Positions 1 to 9,770 are shown, counted from the stretch's first letter. The stretch: 64,000 nucleotides of DNA from Methylovorus mays (GCF_020531915.1 NZ_JAJAVG010000003.1:62001-126000); one strand, 5' to 3'. Notes: generated by a model from the sequence alone, not told the origin. Translations and numbers: made by a program.

Positions 1-142
1 GATTGGTGATCTGGGCAGCCATTCGGGCTGGCGTCACATGGTCTGCGTAGAGTCTGCCAACGCCACCGACAATGTGATCACCGTTGCACCGGGTGAAGTC
101 CACACGCTGGAAGTGGAATACAGCACCGAATATTACATATAG
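1..142 (+). CDS. D-hexose-6-phosphate mutarotase (glucose-6-phosphate 1-epimerase), C-terminal fragment
   Basis: Only the last 46 residues are in the window; the gene begins upstream, is read in frame 2 and ends with TAG at 140-142. The residues GWRHMVCVESANA followed by an acidic, beta-rich tail (VAPGEVHTLEVEYS) match the C-terminal end of the YeaD / aldose-1-epimerase-like family, which interconverts the alpha and beta anomers of hexose 6-phosphates in the cytoplasm. Family assignment rests on this short tail only. No convincing terminator with a T-run follows it; the 262 bases up to the next gene hold a short GC-rich inverted repeat just after the stop and the cytochrome promoter region. 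Confidence 0.7.
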   Translation, partial: IGDLGSHSGWRHMVCVESANATDNVITVAPGEVHTLEVEYSTEYYI

Positions 143-404
143 CCGACACCGGGGCTGAACGGTCCCAGGCGTCGGGGTGGAACTGCTCCCAGGCAGGTAA
201 GTCAGAATGATGCATGTGCAAGTGATGCATGACAGGACAAGGTCAACGTTTCGGCAGGATTGACGTTGATTGAGTGTTGTAAGTGATGCACGAGATTGAC
301 AGGGTTAATAAAACGCTTAAGCACTTTCCAAGGCGCCGCAATCCTAGGTATCATTACAAGTTGTATTAACGTAGTTTTTACAAGACCGAGATGAAGGAGA
401 AAGC

Positions 405-731
405 ATGAAAGGTTTATTAATGACGGTTGCAGCCGCCGGCTCTTTGATGCTGGCTGGACAAGCAAGCGCAGCGGATGCCAAGGCAGCTGAAGCCCTGGCT
501 CAGAAAAATGGCTGTCTGGCATGTCACAGCATCGCCAACAAGGTAGTGGGTCCTGCTTACAAGGACGTTGCTGCCAAGTACAAGGGCGACAAAACGGCAG
601 AAGCAAAGCTGATCGCCAAGGTCAAGGCTGGTGGCAGTGGTGTTTGGGGCCCAATCCCAATGCCGCCTAACAGCCCGCACGTAAAAGACGAAGACATCAA
701 GACTATCGTTGAATGGATTCTGACACTGTAA
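405..731 (+). CDS. Small periplasmic class I cytochrome c (c551/c552 type)
   Basis: The 108-residue product starts with a cleavable signal peptide (MKGLLMTVAAAGSLMLAG, cleavage probably after AQASA-like residues near position 22). The mature part has one haem-binding CLACH motif near residue 37. A methionine-containing segment (PIPMPPNS, near residue 86) probably supplies the second axial ligand. Size and motif spacing fit the c551/c552 electron carriers that shuttle electrons to terminal oxidases or other periplasmic enzymes. An AAGGAGA ribosome site lies at 394-400, 4 bases before the ATG. It is transcribed alone and is followed by a strong terminator. The physiological partner cannot be told from the sequence. 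Confidence 0.92.
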   Translation: MKGLLMTVAAAGSLMLAGQASAADAKAAEALAQKNGCLACHSIANKVVGPAYKDVAAKYKGDKTAEAKLIAKVKAGGSGVWGPIPMPPNSPHVKDEDIKTIVEWILTL

Positions 732-753
732 TTACGGATTACAGTTTTCAAAC

Positions 754-785
754 AAAAAAGCCGGTTCAAAAGACCGGCTTTTTTG
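754..785 (+). terminator. Rho-independent terminator after the cytochrome c gene
   Basis: GCCGGT (760-765) pairs with ACCGGC (773-778) around a 7-base loop, flanked by an A-run on the left and a T-run on the right. The flanking A/T symmetry makes it usable in both directions, so it may also end the minus-strand ridA transcript. Confidence 0.85.
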
Positions 786-841
786 TTGCCCGCGGTGCGC
801 AATGGAGAGCGGCTCACTCTCGGCCGTAGGCGACTTATAGC

Positions 842-1195
842 CTACAGTTGGGCTGCCGTAATGACGATCTCAATCCGCCATTCGGGCCTGGCCAGGGCCG
901 CCTTTACTGTGGCGCGTGGTGGGGCCGCTCCGGCGGGCACCCAGGCATCCCACACCTTGTTCATGCCGTCGTAATCAGCCAGATCAGCCAGATAAATCTG
1001 CGCCATGAGGATGCGCGATTTATCGCTGCCAGCTTCTGCCAGCAAGTTATCGACCATGGTCAGCACTTCTGCGGTTTGGCCCTGGATATCCAGGCTGCCA
1101 TCATTCGCCACCTGGCCAGCCAGGTAAATCGTGCCGTTGAAAATGGTGGCCTCGCTGTAGCGGGCACCGGGATGTAAACGTTGAAGGTCGGACAT
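842..1195 (-). CDS. RidA family reactive-intermediate deaminase
   Basis: 117 residues, typical RidA/YjgF/UK114 length. The conserved C-terminal PPRATVKAAL segment carries the arginine that in RidA binds the carboxylate of 2-aminoacrylate-type imines, and GQVANDG matches the N-terminal family pattern. Enzymes of this family hydrolyse enamine/imine products of PLP-dependent dehydratases to ketoacids, protecting PLP enzymes. It sits downstream of two amino-acid symporters read in the same direction (35-base gap to the NSS gene), which suggests a shared role in amino-acid use. The subfamily (canonical RidA or Rid2-7) is not certain. Confidence 0.85.
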   Translation of the reverse strand: MSDLQRLHPGARYSEATIFNGTIYLAGQVANDGSLDIQGQTAEVLTMVDNLLAEAGSDKSRILMAQIYLADLADYDGMNKVWDAWVPAGAAPPRATVKAALARPEWRIEIVITAAQL

Positions 1196-1229
1196 GGTAT
1201 GCCTGTGAAAAGTAAGATCAAACGCCAGG

Positions 1230-2579
1230 CTAAAGCAGCCCGGTCAGGTATAGGAAAATGGCAACAATCGCCAAGGGTGAAATATAACGTATGGTAAAGC
1301 GCCATGCACGATAAGCTAGGGGTGAAATGTCCAGCTCTTCTGCCACATGCGAGGTCTTCATGTACCAGCCCGCAAACACGGCCATGCACAGTCCGCCCAG
1401 TGGCAGCATGATGGTGGTGGTCAGTTTGTCCAGCGTATCAAAAATGCCGAGGCCAAATAGCAGCCTGATGTCTTGCCACAGATTGAACGAAAGTACGACG
1501 GCGATGCCCAGCAGCCAGTCGGCAATACCAATCAGCCAGGCTGACTGTTTGCGAGTCAAGCGGCTGTTTTCCGTGATCCAGGCAACGGCGGGCTCCACCA
1601 GCGAAATTGCCGAGGTCCAGGCAGCAAACGCCACCAGAACAAAAAACAGCACACCCATGACTGTGCCCATGGGCATGCGGCCAAAGGCGATGGGCAGCGT
1701 CTGGAAAATCAGGCCGGGGCCTGCCCCTGGTTCCAGATGATTGGCAAACACCAGTGCAAAAATGGCGATACCAACCAGCAGGCCGACCAGCGTATCGGCC
1801 AAGGCAATGTAAATGGAAGTGCGGGCAATGGAGACATGACGTTGCAGATAGGAGCCGTAGACCATGACAGCCCCCATGCCCAGGCTCAGGGAGAAAAACG
1901 CATGACCAAGCGCAGAGAGCACCGCAGTAGGGGTGACCTTGGAAAAATCGGGCGTGAACATGAAATGAAGTGCTGCCTGAAAGTCACCCACCGACATGCT
2001 GTAGCCCAGCAGTACCAGCAAAATGGCAAACAGGGAAGGCATCAGTATCTTGTTGGCCTGCTCCAGTCCGGCATTGACGCCACGTGCCACCACGCCCAGC
2101 GTCATGCCGATGAAAATGGTATGCCACACGGCAAGCTCAAGAGGGGATGCCAGAAACTGCTGAAAGGCGCTTGCCGATCGCTCGCCATCCATGCCGATGA
2201 AACTGCCGCGTGCCGCTTCCACCACGTAATGCAGAATCCAGCCCGCAATCACACTGTAAAAAGCCAGAATCAAAATGCCGGCAACAAGCCCCATGACCCC
2301 CACCCATTTCCAGTGCCTGCTGCTGCCAGCCTCTTGCGCCAGTGCATGCATGCCATCGATGGGGTTACGCTGGGCGCGGCGCCCCAGCATGATTTCGCAC
2401 ATCATGAGCGGGATGCCGACCATGGCGATGCAGGCGAGAAATACCAGTACAAAAGCACTGCCGCCGTTGACGCCGGTCATGTAGGGAAATTTCCAGATAT
2501 TGCCAAGACCAATCGCAGAACCCGCAGTAGCCAGCATGAATGTCCAGCGATTTGACCAGTGACTGCGGGCTTGGCTCAT
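1230..2579 (-). CDS. Neurotransmitter:sodium symporter (NSS/SNF) family transporter
   Basis: 449 residues with 11-12 predicted membrane helices. The first helix contains the unwound-helix signature of bacterial NSS proteins (AGSAIGLGNIWKFPYM, residues about 17-32), which in LeuT forms the sodium and substrate site. The family carries out sodium-coupled uptake of amino acids or related small amines at the inner membrane. It is 10 bases downstream of an AGCS sodium:alanine/glycine symporter and probably in one transcript with it. Substrate cannot be predicted here. Confidence 0.9.
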   Translation of the reverse strand: MSQARSHWSNRWTFMLATAGSAIGLGNIWKFPYMTGVNGGSAFVLVFLACIAMVGIPLMMCEIMLGRRAQRNPIDGMHALAQEAGSSRHWKWVGVMGLVAGILILAFYSVIAGWILHYVVEAARGSFIGMDGERSASAFQQFLASPLELAVWHTIFIGMTLGVVARGVNAGLEQANKILMPSLFAILLVLLGYSMSVGDFQAALHFMFTPDFSKVTPTAVLSALGHAFFSLSLGMGAVMVYGSYLQRHVSIARTSIYIALADTLVGLLVGIAIFALVFANHLEPGAGPGLIFQTLPIAFGRMPMGTVMGVLFFVLVAFAAWTSAISLVEPAVAWITENSRLTRKQSAWLIGIADWLLGIAVVLSFNLWQDIRLLFGLGIFDTLDKLTTTIMLPLGGLCMAVFAGWYMKTSHVAEELDISPLAYRAWRFTIRYISPLAIVAIFLYLTGLL

Positions 2580-2588
2580 GATGTATGC

Positions 2589-3911
2589 CTATCCCTTGAA
2601 GTAGCGGTCGGTTTCCGCCTTGATCACCTTGGAAAGTACCAGCAGGCCGATCAGGTTGGGAATCGCCATCATGCCATTCATCAGGTCCGAGAAATTCCAC
2701 ACCAGTTCCAGGCTGATGCTGGCGCCAACGGCGACCGCCAGCGTGAACACCAGACGATAAATCTTGATGCTGCGGAAGCCAAACAGGTATTCCACCGCTT
2801 TTTCGCCGTAGTAATTCCAGCCGATGAGGGTGGAGTAGGCAAACAGCGCGGTGGAAATGGCGACGATGTATTTGCCGGTGTCGCCCAGGGTTTCCGCCAT
2901 GCTGATGCTGGTGAGCTGGCCTGCGCTGACGCCGTGCTTCCAGGCGGTGGCGGTGAGGATGATGAGCGCGGTCATGGTGCAGACCACCAGCGTATCAATA
3001 AAGGTTTGCGTCATGCTCACCAGTGCCTGGCTGACCGGGTCCTTGGTGCGAGCCGCAGCGGCGGCAATGGGGGCCGAGCCCAGACCGGATTCATTGGAAA
3101 ACACGCCGCGGGCAATGCCATAACGCATGGCGGCGGCGACCGTGGCCCCGGCAAAACCACCACCGGCGGCTGCCGGGCTGAAGGCATGATGGAAGATCAG
3201 GTAAAACGCATGCGGGATTTCGCTAACGTTGTAGGCCAGCACCACCAGGCCGCTGCCCACATAAACCACGATCATCAGCGGCACCAGATAAGAGGTGAAT
3301 TTGCCGATGGACTTGATGCCACCAATGATCACCAAGCCGGTCAGCACCATCAGGATAAAGCCAGTGAGCTCGGTGGGGATGTGAAAGGTGGATTTGAAGA
3401 TTTCAGCCGTGGCATTGGCCTGCGCCATATTGCCGATACCAAAGGCGGCACAGGCGGTAAAAAAGGCGAACAGCGCGCCCAGCCACGGCATGCCCACGCC
3501 TTTTGCCAGGTAGTACATGGGGCCGCCGCGCATGCCATGTGGGCCTTTTTCACGGTATTTGATGGCGAGGACGGCTTCTGAATATTTGGTCACCATGCCG
3601 ACCAGGCCGGTCATCCACATCCAGAACACGGCGCCGGGTCCGCCCAGGGTAATGGCGGTGGCAACGCCGACAATATTGCCTATGCCCACGGTCGCGGCAA
3701 GCGCGGTCATCAGCGCGGCAAAATGGCTGATATCGCCGTCGTGCCCGACTTCTTTTTTGAAAATCAGCTTGAATGCCAGTGGCAGGGTGCGGAACTGCAA
3801 ACCTTTGAGCAGCACGGTCAGATAGAGGCCGGTGCCCACCAGCAGGATCAGCATGGGCGGCCCCCAGATCCAGCTGGATAATGTGGCGATGACGCTTTCA
3901 ATGGTTTGCAT
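2589..3911 (-). CDS. Sodium:alanine/glycine symporter (AGCS family)
   Basis: 440 residues, polytopic throughout. The segment EKGPHGMRGGPMYYLAKG (about residues 121-138) and the repeated glycine-rich helices (AATVGIGNIVGVATAI) are characteristic of AGCS/DagA/AlsT transporters, which import alanine or glycine with sodium. First gene of a minus-strand group with the NSS transporter and probably RidA. The ATG at 3909-3911 is preceded on the minus strand by AAAAAGGGAGTG, a good ribosome site. The pairing of two sodium amino-acid symporters with an enamine deaminase suggests an amino-acid uptake unit, which is inference. Confidence 0.92.
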   Translation of the reverse strand: MQTIESVIATLSSWIWGPPMLILLVGTGLYLTVLLKGLQFRTLPLAFKLIFKKEVGHDGDISHFAALMTALAATVGIGNIVGVATAITLGGPGAVFWMWMTGLVGMVTKYSEAVLAIKYREKGPHGMRGGPMYYLAKGVGMPWLGALFAFFTACAAFGIGNMAQANATAEIFKSTFHIPTELTGFILMVLTGLVIIGGIKSIGKFTSYLVPLMIVVYVGSGLVVLAYNVSEIPHAFYLIFHHAFSPAAAGGGFAGATVAAAMRYGIARGVFSNESGLGSAPIAAAAARTKDPVSQALVSMTQTFIDTLVVCTMTALIILTATAWKHGVSAGQLTSISMAETLGDTGKYIVAISTALFAYSTLIGWNYYGEKAVEYLFGFRSIKIYRLVFTLAVAVGASISLELVWNFSDLMNGMMAIPNLIGLLVLSKVIKAETDRYFKG

Positions 3912-3961
3912 TTATCACTCCCTTTTTACAGGGATTATAAGCACAAACCGCGCCGATCAAG

Positions 3962-4861
3962 CTAACCCAGCCAGTTTTTATCGATCAGGAAGTCGCTGTA
4001 GAGACGGGCTTCAGGCGAGCCTGCTTCTGGTTTCCAGTCATAGCGCCATTTGACGATGGGAGGCATGGAAAGCAGGATGGATTCGGTACGCCCATTGGAT
4101 TGCAGGCCAAACAGCGTGCCGCGGTCATACACCAGGTTGAATTCCACATAGCGGCCACGACGATAGGCCTGGAAGTCGCGCTCGCGCTCGCCATACGCCA
4201 TGTCTTTGCGGCGCTGCACGATAGGCATGTAAGCCTGAATGAAGGCATCGCCCACACTGCGGATCAGCGCAAAGCTCTGCTCAAAGCCCAGCTCATTGAA
4301 ATCATCAAAGAAGATGCCGCCTATGCCGCGTGGCTCTTTGCGATGCTTGAGGTGGAAATATTCATCACAATGCTGCTTGAACGCCGGGTAATACTGGCTG
4401 CCAAACGGCGCGAGCGCTTCGCGGCAAAGACGGTGAAAGTGAATGGCGTCTTCTTCAAACCCGTAATACGGCGTCAGGTCCATGCCGCCACCGAACCACC
4501 AGATCGGCTCTTCACCAGGTTTTTCCGCGACAAAAAAGCGCACATTCATATGCACGGTGGGGATGTAAGGATTGCGCGGGTGAAACACCAGCGAGACGCC
4601 CATGGCCTTCCAGCTGCGGCCCGCCGCTTCGGGGTGTGCCACGCTGGCGGAGGGTGGCAACTTGTTGCCGATCACATGCGAAAAGCCTACGCCTGCACGT
4701 TCAAACACATGGCCTTCTTCCAGCAGGCAGGAAGTCCCACCGCCGCCTTCCGGCCGCTGCCAGCTGTCGTTGAGGAAATTCTTGCCATCAATCAGTTCAA
4801 TCGCTTCAACAATGCGGTTTTGCAGACCTTGCAGATAGTCATATACGGCGTCGGAATTCAT
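3962..4861 (-). CDS. hemF: Aerobic coproporphyrinogen III oxidase
   Basis: Converts coproporphyrinogen III to protoporphyrinogen IX using oxygen, a late step of haem synthesis, in the cytoplasm. Family blocks are clear: [27 protein letters not shown] and a C-terminal [15 protein letters not shown] followed by [14 protein letters not shown] choose the ATG at 4859-4861 ([12 protein letters not shown], 299 residues). It has GGAG six bases upstream, matches the usual length of about 300 residues, and removes a 30-residue leader that would overlap tsaC. Genes tsaC and hemF are 13 bases apart, probably one operon. Confidence 0.95.
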   Translation of the reverse strand: MNSDAVYDYLQGLQNRIVEAIELIDGKNFLNDSWQRPEGGGGTSCLLEEGHVFERAGVGFSHVIGNKLPPSASVAHPEAAGRSWKAMGVSLVFHPRNPYIPTVHMNVRFFVAEKPGEEPIWWFGGGMDLTPYYGFEEDAIHFHRLCREALAPFGSQYYPAFKQHCDEYFHLKHRKEPRGIGGIFFDDFNELGFEQSFALIRSVGDAFIQAYMPIVQRRKDMAYGERERDFQAYRRGRYVEFNLVYDRGTLFGLQSNGRTESILLSMPPIVKWRYDWKPEAGSPEARLYSDFLIDKNWLG

Positions 4862-4874
4862 GCGGTGCTCCGGT

Positions 4875-5420
4875 TTAGGGGCGCAAAATGCGTCCGGTGA
4901 TGAGGTCTTGTATGGTCGAAGGCTTGCGCGCGCCACCGGTGAGCCCGGCAATCACGCGCACACGTTGTCCGAAAAGCTGGCGGCATTTACGGGTGGTTTT
5001 GGCCGGGGCATGGCCTGCCTTGTTGGCGCTGGTAGAGACCAGCGCCATGCCTGCCATGCGGCAAAGTCTTGCCGACAAGCGGTGTGCTGTGACGCGCACG
5101 GCGAGCGAGGGATGCCTGCCATGCAGCCAGATGGGACAGTCTTCTGCGTGTGGCACCAGCCAGGTATGCGGGCCTGGCCAGGTAGTGGCAACGCGCGCTT
5201 GCTGCTCGGCGCTTAACGGTGCGATCAGGCGCTTGAAACGCGTCTGCTGATCCCCGATCAGGATCAGCCCTTTGCGCTGCGGCCGCCCTTTGAGACGCAA
5301 TATGCGTTGCACGCCCAGGCGGCTATGTGGATCACAGCCGAGCCCGAAGCAGGATTCGGTAGGATAGGCAATGACCCCGCCCTGACGCAGGTAATGCCGC
5401 AGCTCGCGTGCATTCATCAT
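4875..5420 (-). CDS. tsaC: Threonylcarbamoyl-AMP synthase, short TsaC type
   Basis: 181 residues of the YrdC/Sua5 fold without the Sua5 C-terminal extension. [18 protein letters not shown], the [12 protein letters not shown] segment and the SLAVRVTAH and VSTSANKAG blocks are the nucleotide and substrate-binding motifs. The enzyme makes threonylcarbamoyl-AMP from threonine, bicarbonate and ATP for the t6A37 modification of ANN-decoding tRNAs. Two adjacent ATG codons (5415-5420) could each start it. It lies between purD (12 bases away) and hemF, all on the minus strand, as in several betaproteobacteria. Confidence 0.93.
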   Translation of the reverse strand: MMNARELRHYLRQGGVIAYPTESCFGLGCDPHSRLGVQRILRLKGRPQRKGLILIGDQQTRFKRLIAPLSAEQQARVATTWPGPHTWLVPHAEDCPIWLHGRHPSLAVRVTAHRLSARLCRMAGMALVSTSANKAGHAPAKTTRKCRQLFGQRVRVIAGLTGGARKPSTIQDLITGRILRP

Positions 5421-5432
5421 CGCCGTTTACAC

Positions 5433-6701
5433 TCAGGATTTGACGGCGCGGTAGCCGATATCCTTGCGCATCTGGGCGCCATCAAAGCGAATCTCTTCGG
5501 CGATCTGATAGGCACGGCTTTGCGCGTATTTCACGGTTTCGCCCAGCGCGGTGACGCAGAGTACGCGGCCACCGCTGGTCAGCACACGGCCATCTTCCAG
5601 GCGGGTGCCGGCATGAAACACATGGGCATCCTGCAGATCACGCGGCAGGCCGGTGATTTCATCGCCCGTGCGTGGGGTGTCAGGGTAATTGGCCGCTGCC
5701 ATCACCACGCCCAGCGCGGTGCGGCGATCCCAGTCCACCGTCGCCTGATCCAGCGTGCCGTTGACGGCATGCTCGGCCAGCCCGACCAGATCCGTCTTGA
5801 GGCGCAGCATGATGGGCTGGGTTTCCGGGTCGCCCATGCGGCAGTTGAATTCCAGCGTCTTGACGTCGCCTTCGGGCGTAATCATCAGGCCTGCATACAA
5901 AAAGCCGGTGTAGGGAATGCCATCCTTTGCCATGCCCGCCACGGTGGGGGCAATGATTTCGCGCATCACCTTGGCGTGAATGTCCGGCGTGACGACAGGA
6001 GCGGGGGAGTAAGCCCCCATGCCGCCGGTGTTGGGGCCCTGGTCGCCATCCAGCAGGCGTTTGTGGTCCTGGCTGGTGGCCAGTGGCAGGATATTTTTGC
6101 CGTCGACCATCACGATAAAGCTGGCTTCTTCGCCCGTCAGGAATTCTTCGATGACCACGCGGGCACCGGCAGCTCCCAGCTTGTTGTCGGCCAGCATGGC
6201 GTCAATGGCGGCATGCGCTTCGTCTTCGTCCATCGCCACCACCACGCCCTTACCGGCAGCCAGGCCATCGGCCTTGATGACGATAGGCGCGCCTTGCGCA
6301 CGCACATAGTCGTGGGCGGCGGCGGCATCGGTAAACGTGGCATAAGCCGCGGTCGGGATGCTATGACGAATCATGAAGGCCTTGGCAAAATCCTTGGAGC
6401 TTTCCAGCTGGGCAGCGGCCTTGGTCGGGCCGAAAATTTTCAGGTCATTGGCACGGAAAGCATCCACGACACCTTGCGAAAGCGGGGCTTCCGGGCCGAC
6501 GATGGTCAGGGCGATCTGCTCCTTGAGCGCAAACTCCAGAAGATCGGCTACCGAAGAAGCGGGGACGTTGACCATGTCCGGGTTAAGGGCGGTGCCGGCA
6601 TTGCCCGGCGCCACATAGACGCGGCTGATATTGGGGTTTTGCGTAACTTTCCAGGCCAGTGCGTGTTCGCGGCCACCGCTGCCAATGACGAGTACTTTCA
6701 T
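5433..6701 (-). CDS. purD: Phosphoribosylamine-glycine ligase (GARS)
   Basis: 422 residues, the standard monofunctional PurD length. Seen in order: N-terminal GSGGREHALAWK, GPEAPLSQGVVDAF, an ATP-grasp domain with IKADGLAAGKGVVVA, NTGGMGAYSP, and the metal-site segment EFNCRMGDPETQ. The enzyme joins glycine to phosphoribosylamine in the second step of purine synthesis. It follows purH on the minus strand with a 99-base gap that contains a long nested hairpin, so the two may be differentially expressed within one purine operon. Confidence 0.96.
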   Translation of the reverse strand: MKVLVIGSGGREHALAWKVTQNPNISRVYVAPGNAGTALNPDMVNVPASSVADLLEFALKEQIALTIVGPEAPLSQGVVDAFRANDLKIFGPTKAAAQLESSKDFAKAFMIRHSIPTAAYATFTDAAAAHDYVRAQGAPIVIKADGLAAGKGVVVAMDEDEAHAAIDAMLADNKLGAAGARVVIEEFLTGEEASFIVMVDGKNILPLATSQDHKRLLDGDQGPNTGGMGAYSPAPVVTPDIHAKVMREIIAPTVAGMAKDGIPYTGFLYAGLMITPEGDVKTLEFNCRMGDPETQPIMLRLKTDLVGLAEHAVNGTLDQATVDWDRRTALGVVMAAANYPDTPRTGDEITGLPRDLQDAHVFHAGTRLEDGRVLTSGGRVLCVTALGETVKYAQSRAYQIAEEIRFDGAQMRKDIGYRAVKS

Positions 6702-6727
6702 GTTGTTAACCCTGTGCTATGTGAACA

Positions 6728-6792
6728 ATGCCCTGCGGTCTGAACATGGGCCTTCCGCATAATCGGAAAGCCCCTCCAGATGCGCAGGGCAT
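6728..6792. repeat. Nested inverted repeat between purH and purD
   Basis: ATGCCCTGCG (6728-6737) is the exact complement of CGCAGGGCAT (6783-6792). Inside it GGGC(C)TTCCG and CGGAA(A)GCCC form a second stem around the loop cataat. No T-run follows on either strand, so a simple terminator is unlikely. It could stabilise or attenuate the purH-purD message, or be a repetitive extragenic palindrome. Confidence 0.65.
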
Positions 6793-6800
6793 GGCATATG

Positions 6801-8387
6801 TTAGTGACGGAAATGACGAATGCCGGTGAGCACCATGGCGATGCCATGCTCATCCGCGGCGGCAATGACTTCTTCATCGCGAATGCTGCCACCTGGCTGA
6901 ATAACGCAAGCGGCACCCGCTTCGGCCAGCACGTCCACGCCATCGCGGAACGGGAAGAAAGCATCGGAGGCCACGGCAGAACCCTGCAGGGCAAGCCCTG
7001 CATTTTGTGCCTTGATGGCGGCGATTTTGGTGCTGTCCACACGGCTCATCTGGCCCGCGCCCACGCCCAGCGTCATGCCATTGCCACAGAAGACGATGGC
7101 ATTGGATTTGACATACTTGGCTACGCGCCAGGCGAAGAGCAGGTCTTGCAGCTGTTGCGGTGTAGGCTGTGTGCGGGTAACCACTTTGAGGTCAGACAGG
7201 CTGAGCTCGTGGTTGTCTGCGGTCTGGATCAGCAGGCCCGAACCCACGCGCTTGGTGTCATGCGAGTTGCGGCCTTGCTCCCAGGCGCTGCTGCCACCGG
7301 GCGGCAATGCAATCTTGAGCACGCGCACATTGGCCTTGGCCTTGAAAATCGCCAGCGCATCCGCAGTAAAGTCAGGGGCAATCAGCACTTCAACAAACTG
7401 CTTGGCAACGGCTTCTGCCGCGGCAGCATCCACGGTCTGGTTGAAGGCGATAATGCCGCCGAAAGCCGAGGTCGGGTCGGTCTGGAAAGCCTTGCTGTAG
7501 GCTTCGAGCGCGGTCGCGCCCACGGCAACGCCACAAGGGTTGGCGTGTTTGACGATGACGCAGGCGCCACTGTCAAAGCTCTTCACGCATTCCCAGGCGG
7601 CATCGGCATCGGCGATGTTGTTGTAGGAAAGCTCCTTGCCCTGCAATTGCTCGGCGGTGACCAGTGAGCCAGGTGCCGGGTACAAATCGCGGTAGAACGC
7701 AGCCTGCTGGTGCGGGTTTTCGCCATAGCGCAGGTCTTGCACCTTGACGAAGCGGCCATTGGTTTGGGCGGGGAATGCGCTGCGGGTGCCATCGGTATTG
7801 ATGGAGGAAAGATAATCGCTGATGGCGGCATCGTAGTTGCTGATGCGGTTGAACGCGGCGACGGACAGCGCAAAGCGTGTGGCCTGGCTGGTCGCGCCAC
7901 CTGTGCTCTTCATCTCATCCAGCACGGCAGCATATTGCGATGCATCGGTCAGCACCACCACGTCTTTCCAGTTCTTGGCGGCGGAGCGCACCATGGCCGG
8001 GCCGCCGATGTCGATATTTTCAATCGCATCTTCCAGCGTGCAGTCGGCCTTGGCGACGGTGGCTTCGAACGGGTAAAGATTGACGCAGAGCAAATCAATA
8101 TTGGGGATGCCTGCGGCCTGCATGGCGCTCACATGTTCGGGCAAGTCGCGGCGACCCAGCAGGCCGCCATGCACTTTCGGATGCAACGTTTTGACGCGGC
8201 CATCCAGCATTTCAGGAAAGCCGGTGTAATCGCTGACTTCAATCACGGGAATCTGGTGATCGCGAAACAGCTTTGCCGTGCCGCCAGTCGAGAGGATTTC
8301 GACGCCAAAGGCGTGCAGGCTTTGGGCAAATTCGACGATGCCTGCCTTGTCGGAAACGCTGATGAGTGCTCTTTTGATGATGGCCAT
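6801..8387 (-). CDS. purH: Bifunctional AICAR transformylase / IMP cyclohydrolase
   Basis: 528 residues. The N-terminal methylglyoxal-synthase-like IMP cyclohydrolase domain covers about residues 1-150 ([16 protein letters not shown] at the start, [15 protein letters not shown]). The AICAR transformylase domain follows, with [12 protein letters not shown] carrying the catalytic Lys-His pair. It performs the last two steps of IMP synthesis, using 10-formyl-tetrahydrofolate. It is upstream of purD on the same strand and downstream of dusB-fis, a typical betaproteobacterial order. The upstream 115 bases contain a short tandem repeat of the GATGTCAGT type directly before the start codon. Confidence 0.96.
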   Translation of the reverse strand: MAIIKRALISVSDKAGIVEFAQSLHAFGVEILSTGGTAKLFRDHQIPVIEVSDYTGFPEMLDGRVKTLHPKVHGGLLGRRDLPEHVSAMQAAGIPNIDLLCVNLYPFEATVAKADCTLEDAIENIDIGGPAMVRSAAKNWKDVVVLTDASQYAAVLDEMKSTGGATSQATRFALSVAAFNRISNYDAAISDYLSSINTDGTRSAFPAQTNGRFVKVQDLRYGENPHQQAAFYRDLYPAPGSLVTAEQLQGKELSYNNIADADAAWECVKSFDSGACVIVKHANPCGVAVGATALEAYSKAFQTDPTSAFGGIIAFNQTVDAAAAEAVAKQFVEVLIAPDFTADALAIFKAKANVRVLKIALPPGGSSAWEQGRNSHDTKRVGSGLLIQTADNHELSLSDLKVVTRTQPTPQQLQDLLFAWRVAKYVKSNAIVFCGNGMTLGVGAGQMSRVDSTKIAAIKAQNAGLALQGSAVASDAFFPFRDGVDVLAEAGAACVIQPGGSIRDEEVIAAADEHGIAMVLTGIRHFRH

Positions 8388-8502
8388 GATGTCAGTTGAT
8401 GTCAGTGAGGGTCAGTAAATATGCGTCGTTAAATTGAAGCGGGAAAAATAAAACAGGAAAACATATTAAGAACAGCAGGAAGCGGCTATGGCCGCCTGGC
8501 GG

Positions 8503-8736
8503 TTATTCAATCTGATAAAGCTGCATCTTCTTGCGCAGGGTGTTGCGATTGAGGCCAAGAATCTCGGCAGCCTTGCTCTGGTTGCCCCCGGCACGATGCA
8601 GCACGTATTCGAGCATGGGTTTTTCCACGCAGCCCATCACCATGTCATACACGGCATGGGGCGGCTGGCCATCCAGGTCTTTGAAATATTCATCCAGGGC
8701 AGCCCGGATACAGGCGGCGACGTCTTTGTTACTCAT
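8503..8736 (-). CDS. fis: DNA-binding protein Fis
   Basis: 77 residues. The C-terminal helix-turn-helix (NQSKAAEILGLNRNTLRKKM) is nearly identical in plan to E. coli Fis; the N-terminal beta-hairpin region is shorter, as in betaproteobacterial Fis proteins. Fis is a nucleoid-associated dimer that bends DNA and regulates rRNA and growth-phase genes. It starts 2 bases after the dusB stop, the well-known dusB-fis operon, so its translation and transcription depend on dusB. Confidence 0.95.
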   Translation of the reverse strand: MSNKDVAACIRAALDEYFKDLDGQPPHAVYDMVMGCVEKPMLEYVLHRAGGNQSKAAEILGLNRNTLRKKMQLYQIE

Positions 8737-8738
8737 TT

Positions 8739-9770
8739 TTAGGCCGCCATCGCTTGGTCGTCGGAGGAGTCAGTCTCGGGGACATATTGCAGACGCTGGT
8801 CGTGCTGCAGCAACTGGCTGAAGAACTGGCTGATGGCTGCCTGTTGCTCGTCTACGGTTTGCAACTGATTCATGTGATGGCGGAAATTCGCGGAATCCTT
8901 CAGCCCCTTGGTATACCAGGAGATATGCTTGCGCGCCACGCGCATGCCGGTCAGCTCGCCATAAAAGTCATACAGATCCTGCACATGGTCCAGCATCACC
9001 TGATGGATTTCGCTCACTTCGGGTGGCGGCAAGTGCTCGCCAGTTTCCAGATAATGCGCGATTTCACGGAAAATCCAGGGGCGACCCTGAGCTGCACGGC
9101 CTATCATTACGGCATCGGCCTGAGTGTATTCCAGCACAAACTTGGCTTTTTCCGGGGTGGTGATGTCGCCATTGGCGATCAACGGAATCTTGATGGCCTG
9201 CTTGACGGCGGCAATGGTGTCGTACTCGGCATCGCCGTTATACAGGCAAGCCCGGGTGCGGCCATGCATGGCCAGGGCTTGTACGCCGATGTCTTCTGCC
9301 ATGCGCGCCACGGCCACGGCGTTGCGGTTGTTCTTATCCCAGCCGGTACGGATTTTCAAGGTCACTGGCACATCCACGGCGGCCACCACCGCTTTCAGAA
9401 TCTGCGATACCAGCGGCTCATCCTTGAGCAGGGCCGAGCCAGCCATCACATTGCAAATCTTCTTGGCCGGACAACCCATGTTGATGTCGATGATCTGCGC
9501 ACCGTTATCCACATTGTGCTTGGCGGCCTCTGCCATCATCTTCGGGTCAGCCCCGGCGATCTGTACCGAAATCGGCTCCACTTCGCCCTCGTGATTGGCG
9601 CGACGCAAGGTCTTGGCACTGCCATACAGCAGCGAGTTCGACGTCACCATCTCGGAAACAGCCAGCCCAGCCCCCAGCTTCTTGCATAGCATGCGGAAAG
9701 GCCGATCCGTCACGCCTGCCATAGGCGCAACCACCAGATTGTTTTTTAGTTTGTAAGGGCCGATTTGCAC
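8739..9770 (-). CDS. dusB: tRNA-dihydrouridine synthase B
   Basis: FMN enzyme that reduces specific uridines in tRNA D-loops. VAPMAGVTDRPFRMLC, the catalytic-cysteine block NMGCPAKKICNVMAGS and a TIM-barrel sequence ending near residue 300 are all present. The open frame extends up to an ATG at 9893, but the extra 41 residues (MLLLMSSPPITIF...) do not look like Dus proteins. A good -10 (TATAAA, 9825-9830) lies inside them, so I take the GTG at 9768-9770 (VQIGPYKLKNNL, 343 residues). It is followed 2 bases later by fis. Confidence 0.9.
   Translation of the reverse strand: MQIGPYKLKNNLVVAPMAGVTDRPFRMLCKKLGAGLAVSEMVTSNSLLYGSAKTLRRANHEGEVEPISVQIAGADPKMMAEAAKHNVDNGAQIIDINMGCPAKKICNVMAGSALLKDEPLVSQILKAVVAAVDVPVTLKIRTGWDKNNRNAVAVARMAEDIGVQALAMHGRTRACLYNGDAEYDTIAAVKQAIKIPLIANGDITTPEKAKFVLEYTQADAVMIGRAAQGRPWIFREIAHYLETGEHLPPPEVSEIHQVMLDHVQDLYDFYGELTGMRVARKHISWYTKGLKDSANFRHHMNQLQTVDEQQAAISQFFSQLLQHDQRLQYVPETDSSDDQAMAA

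Noticed and set aside
8388-8502. Short GATGTCAGT tandem repeats before purH as a regulator site
   Set aside because: Only about three degenerate copies next to the start codon; not enough to claim an operator.
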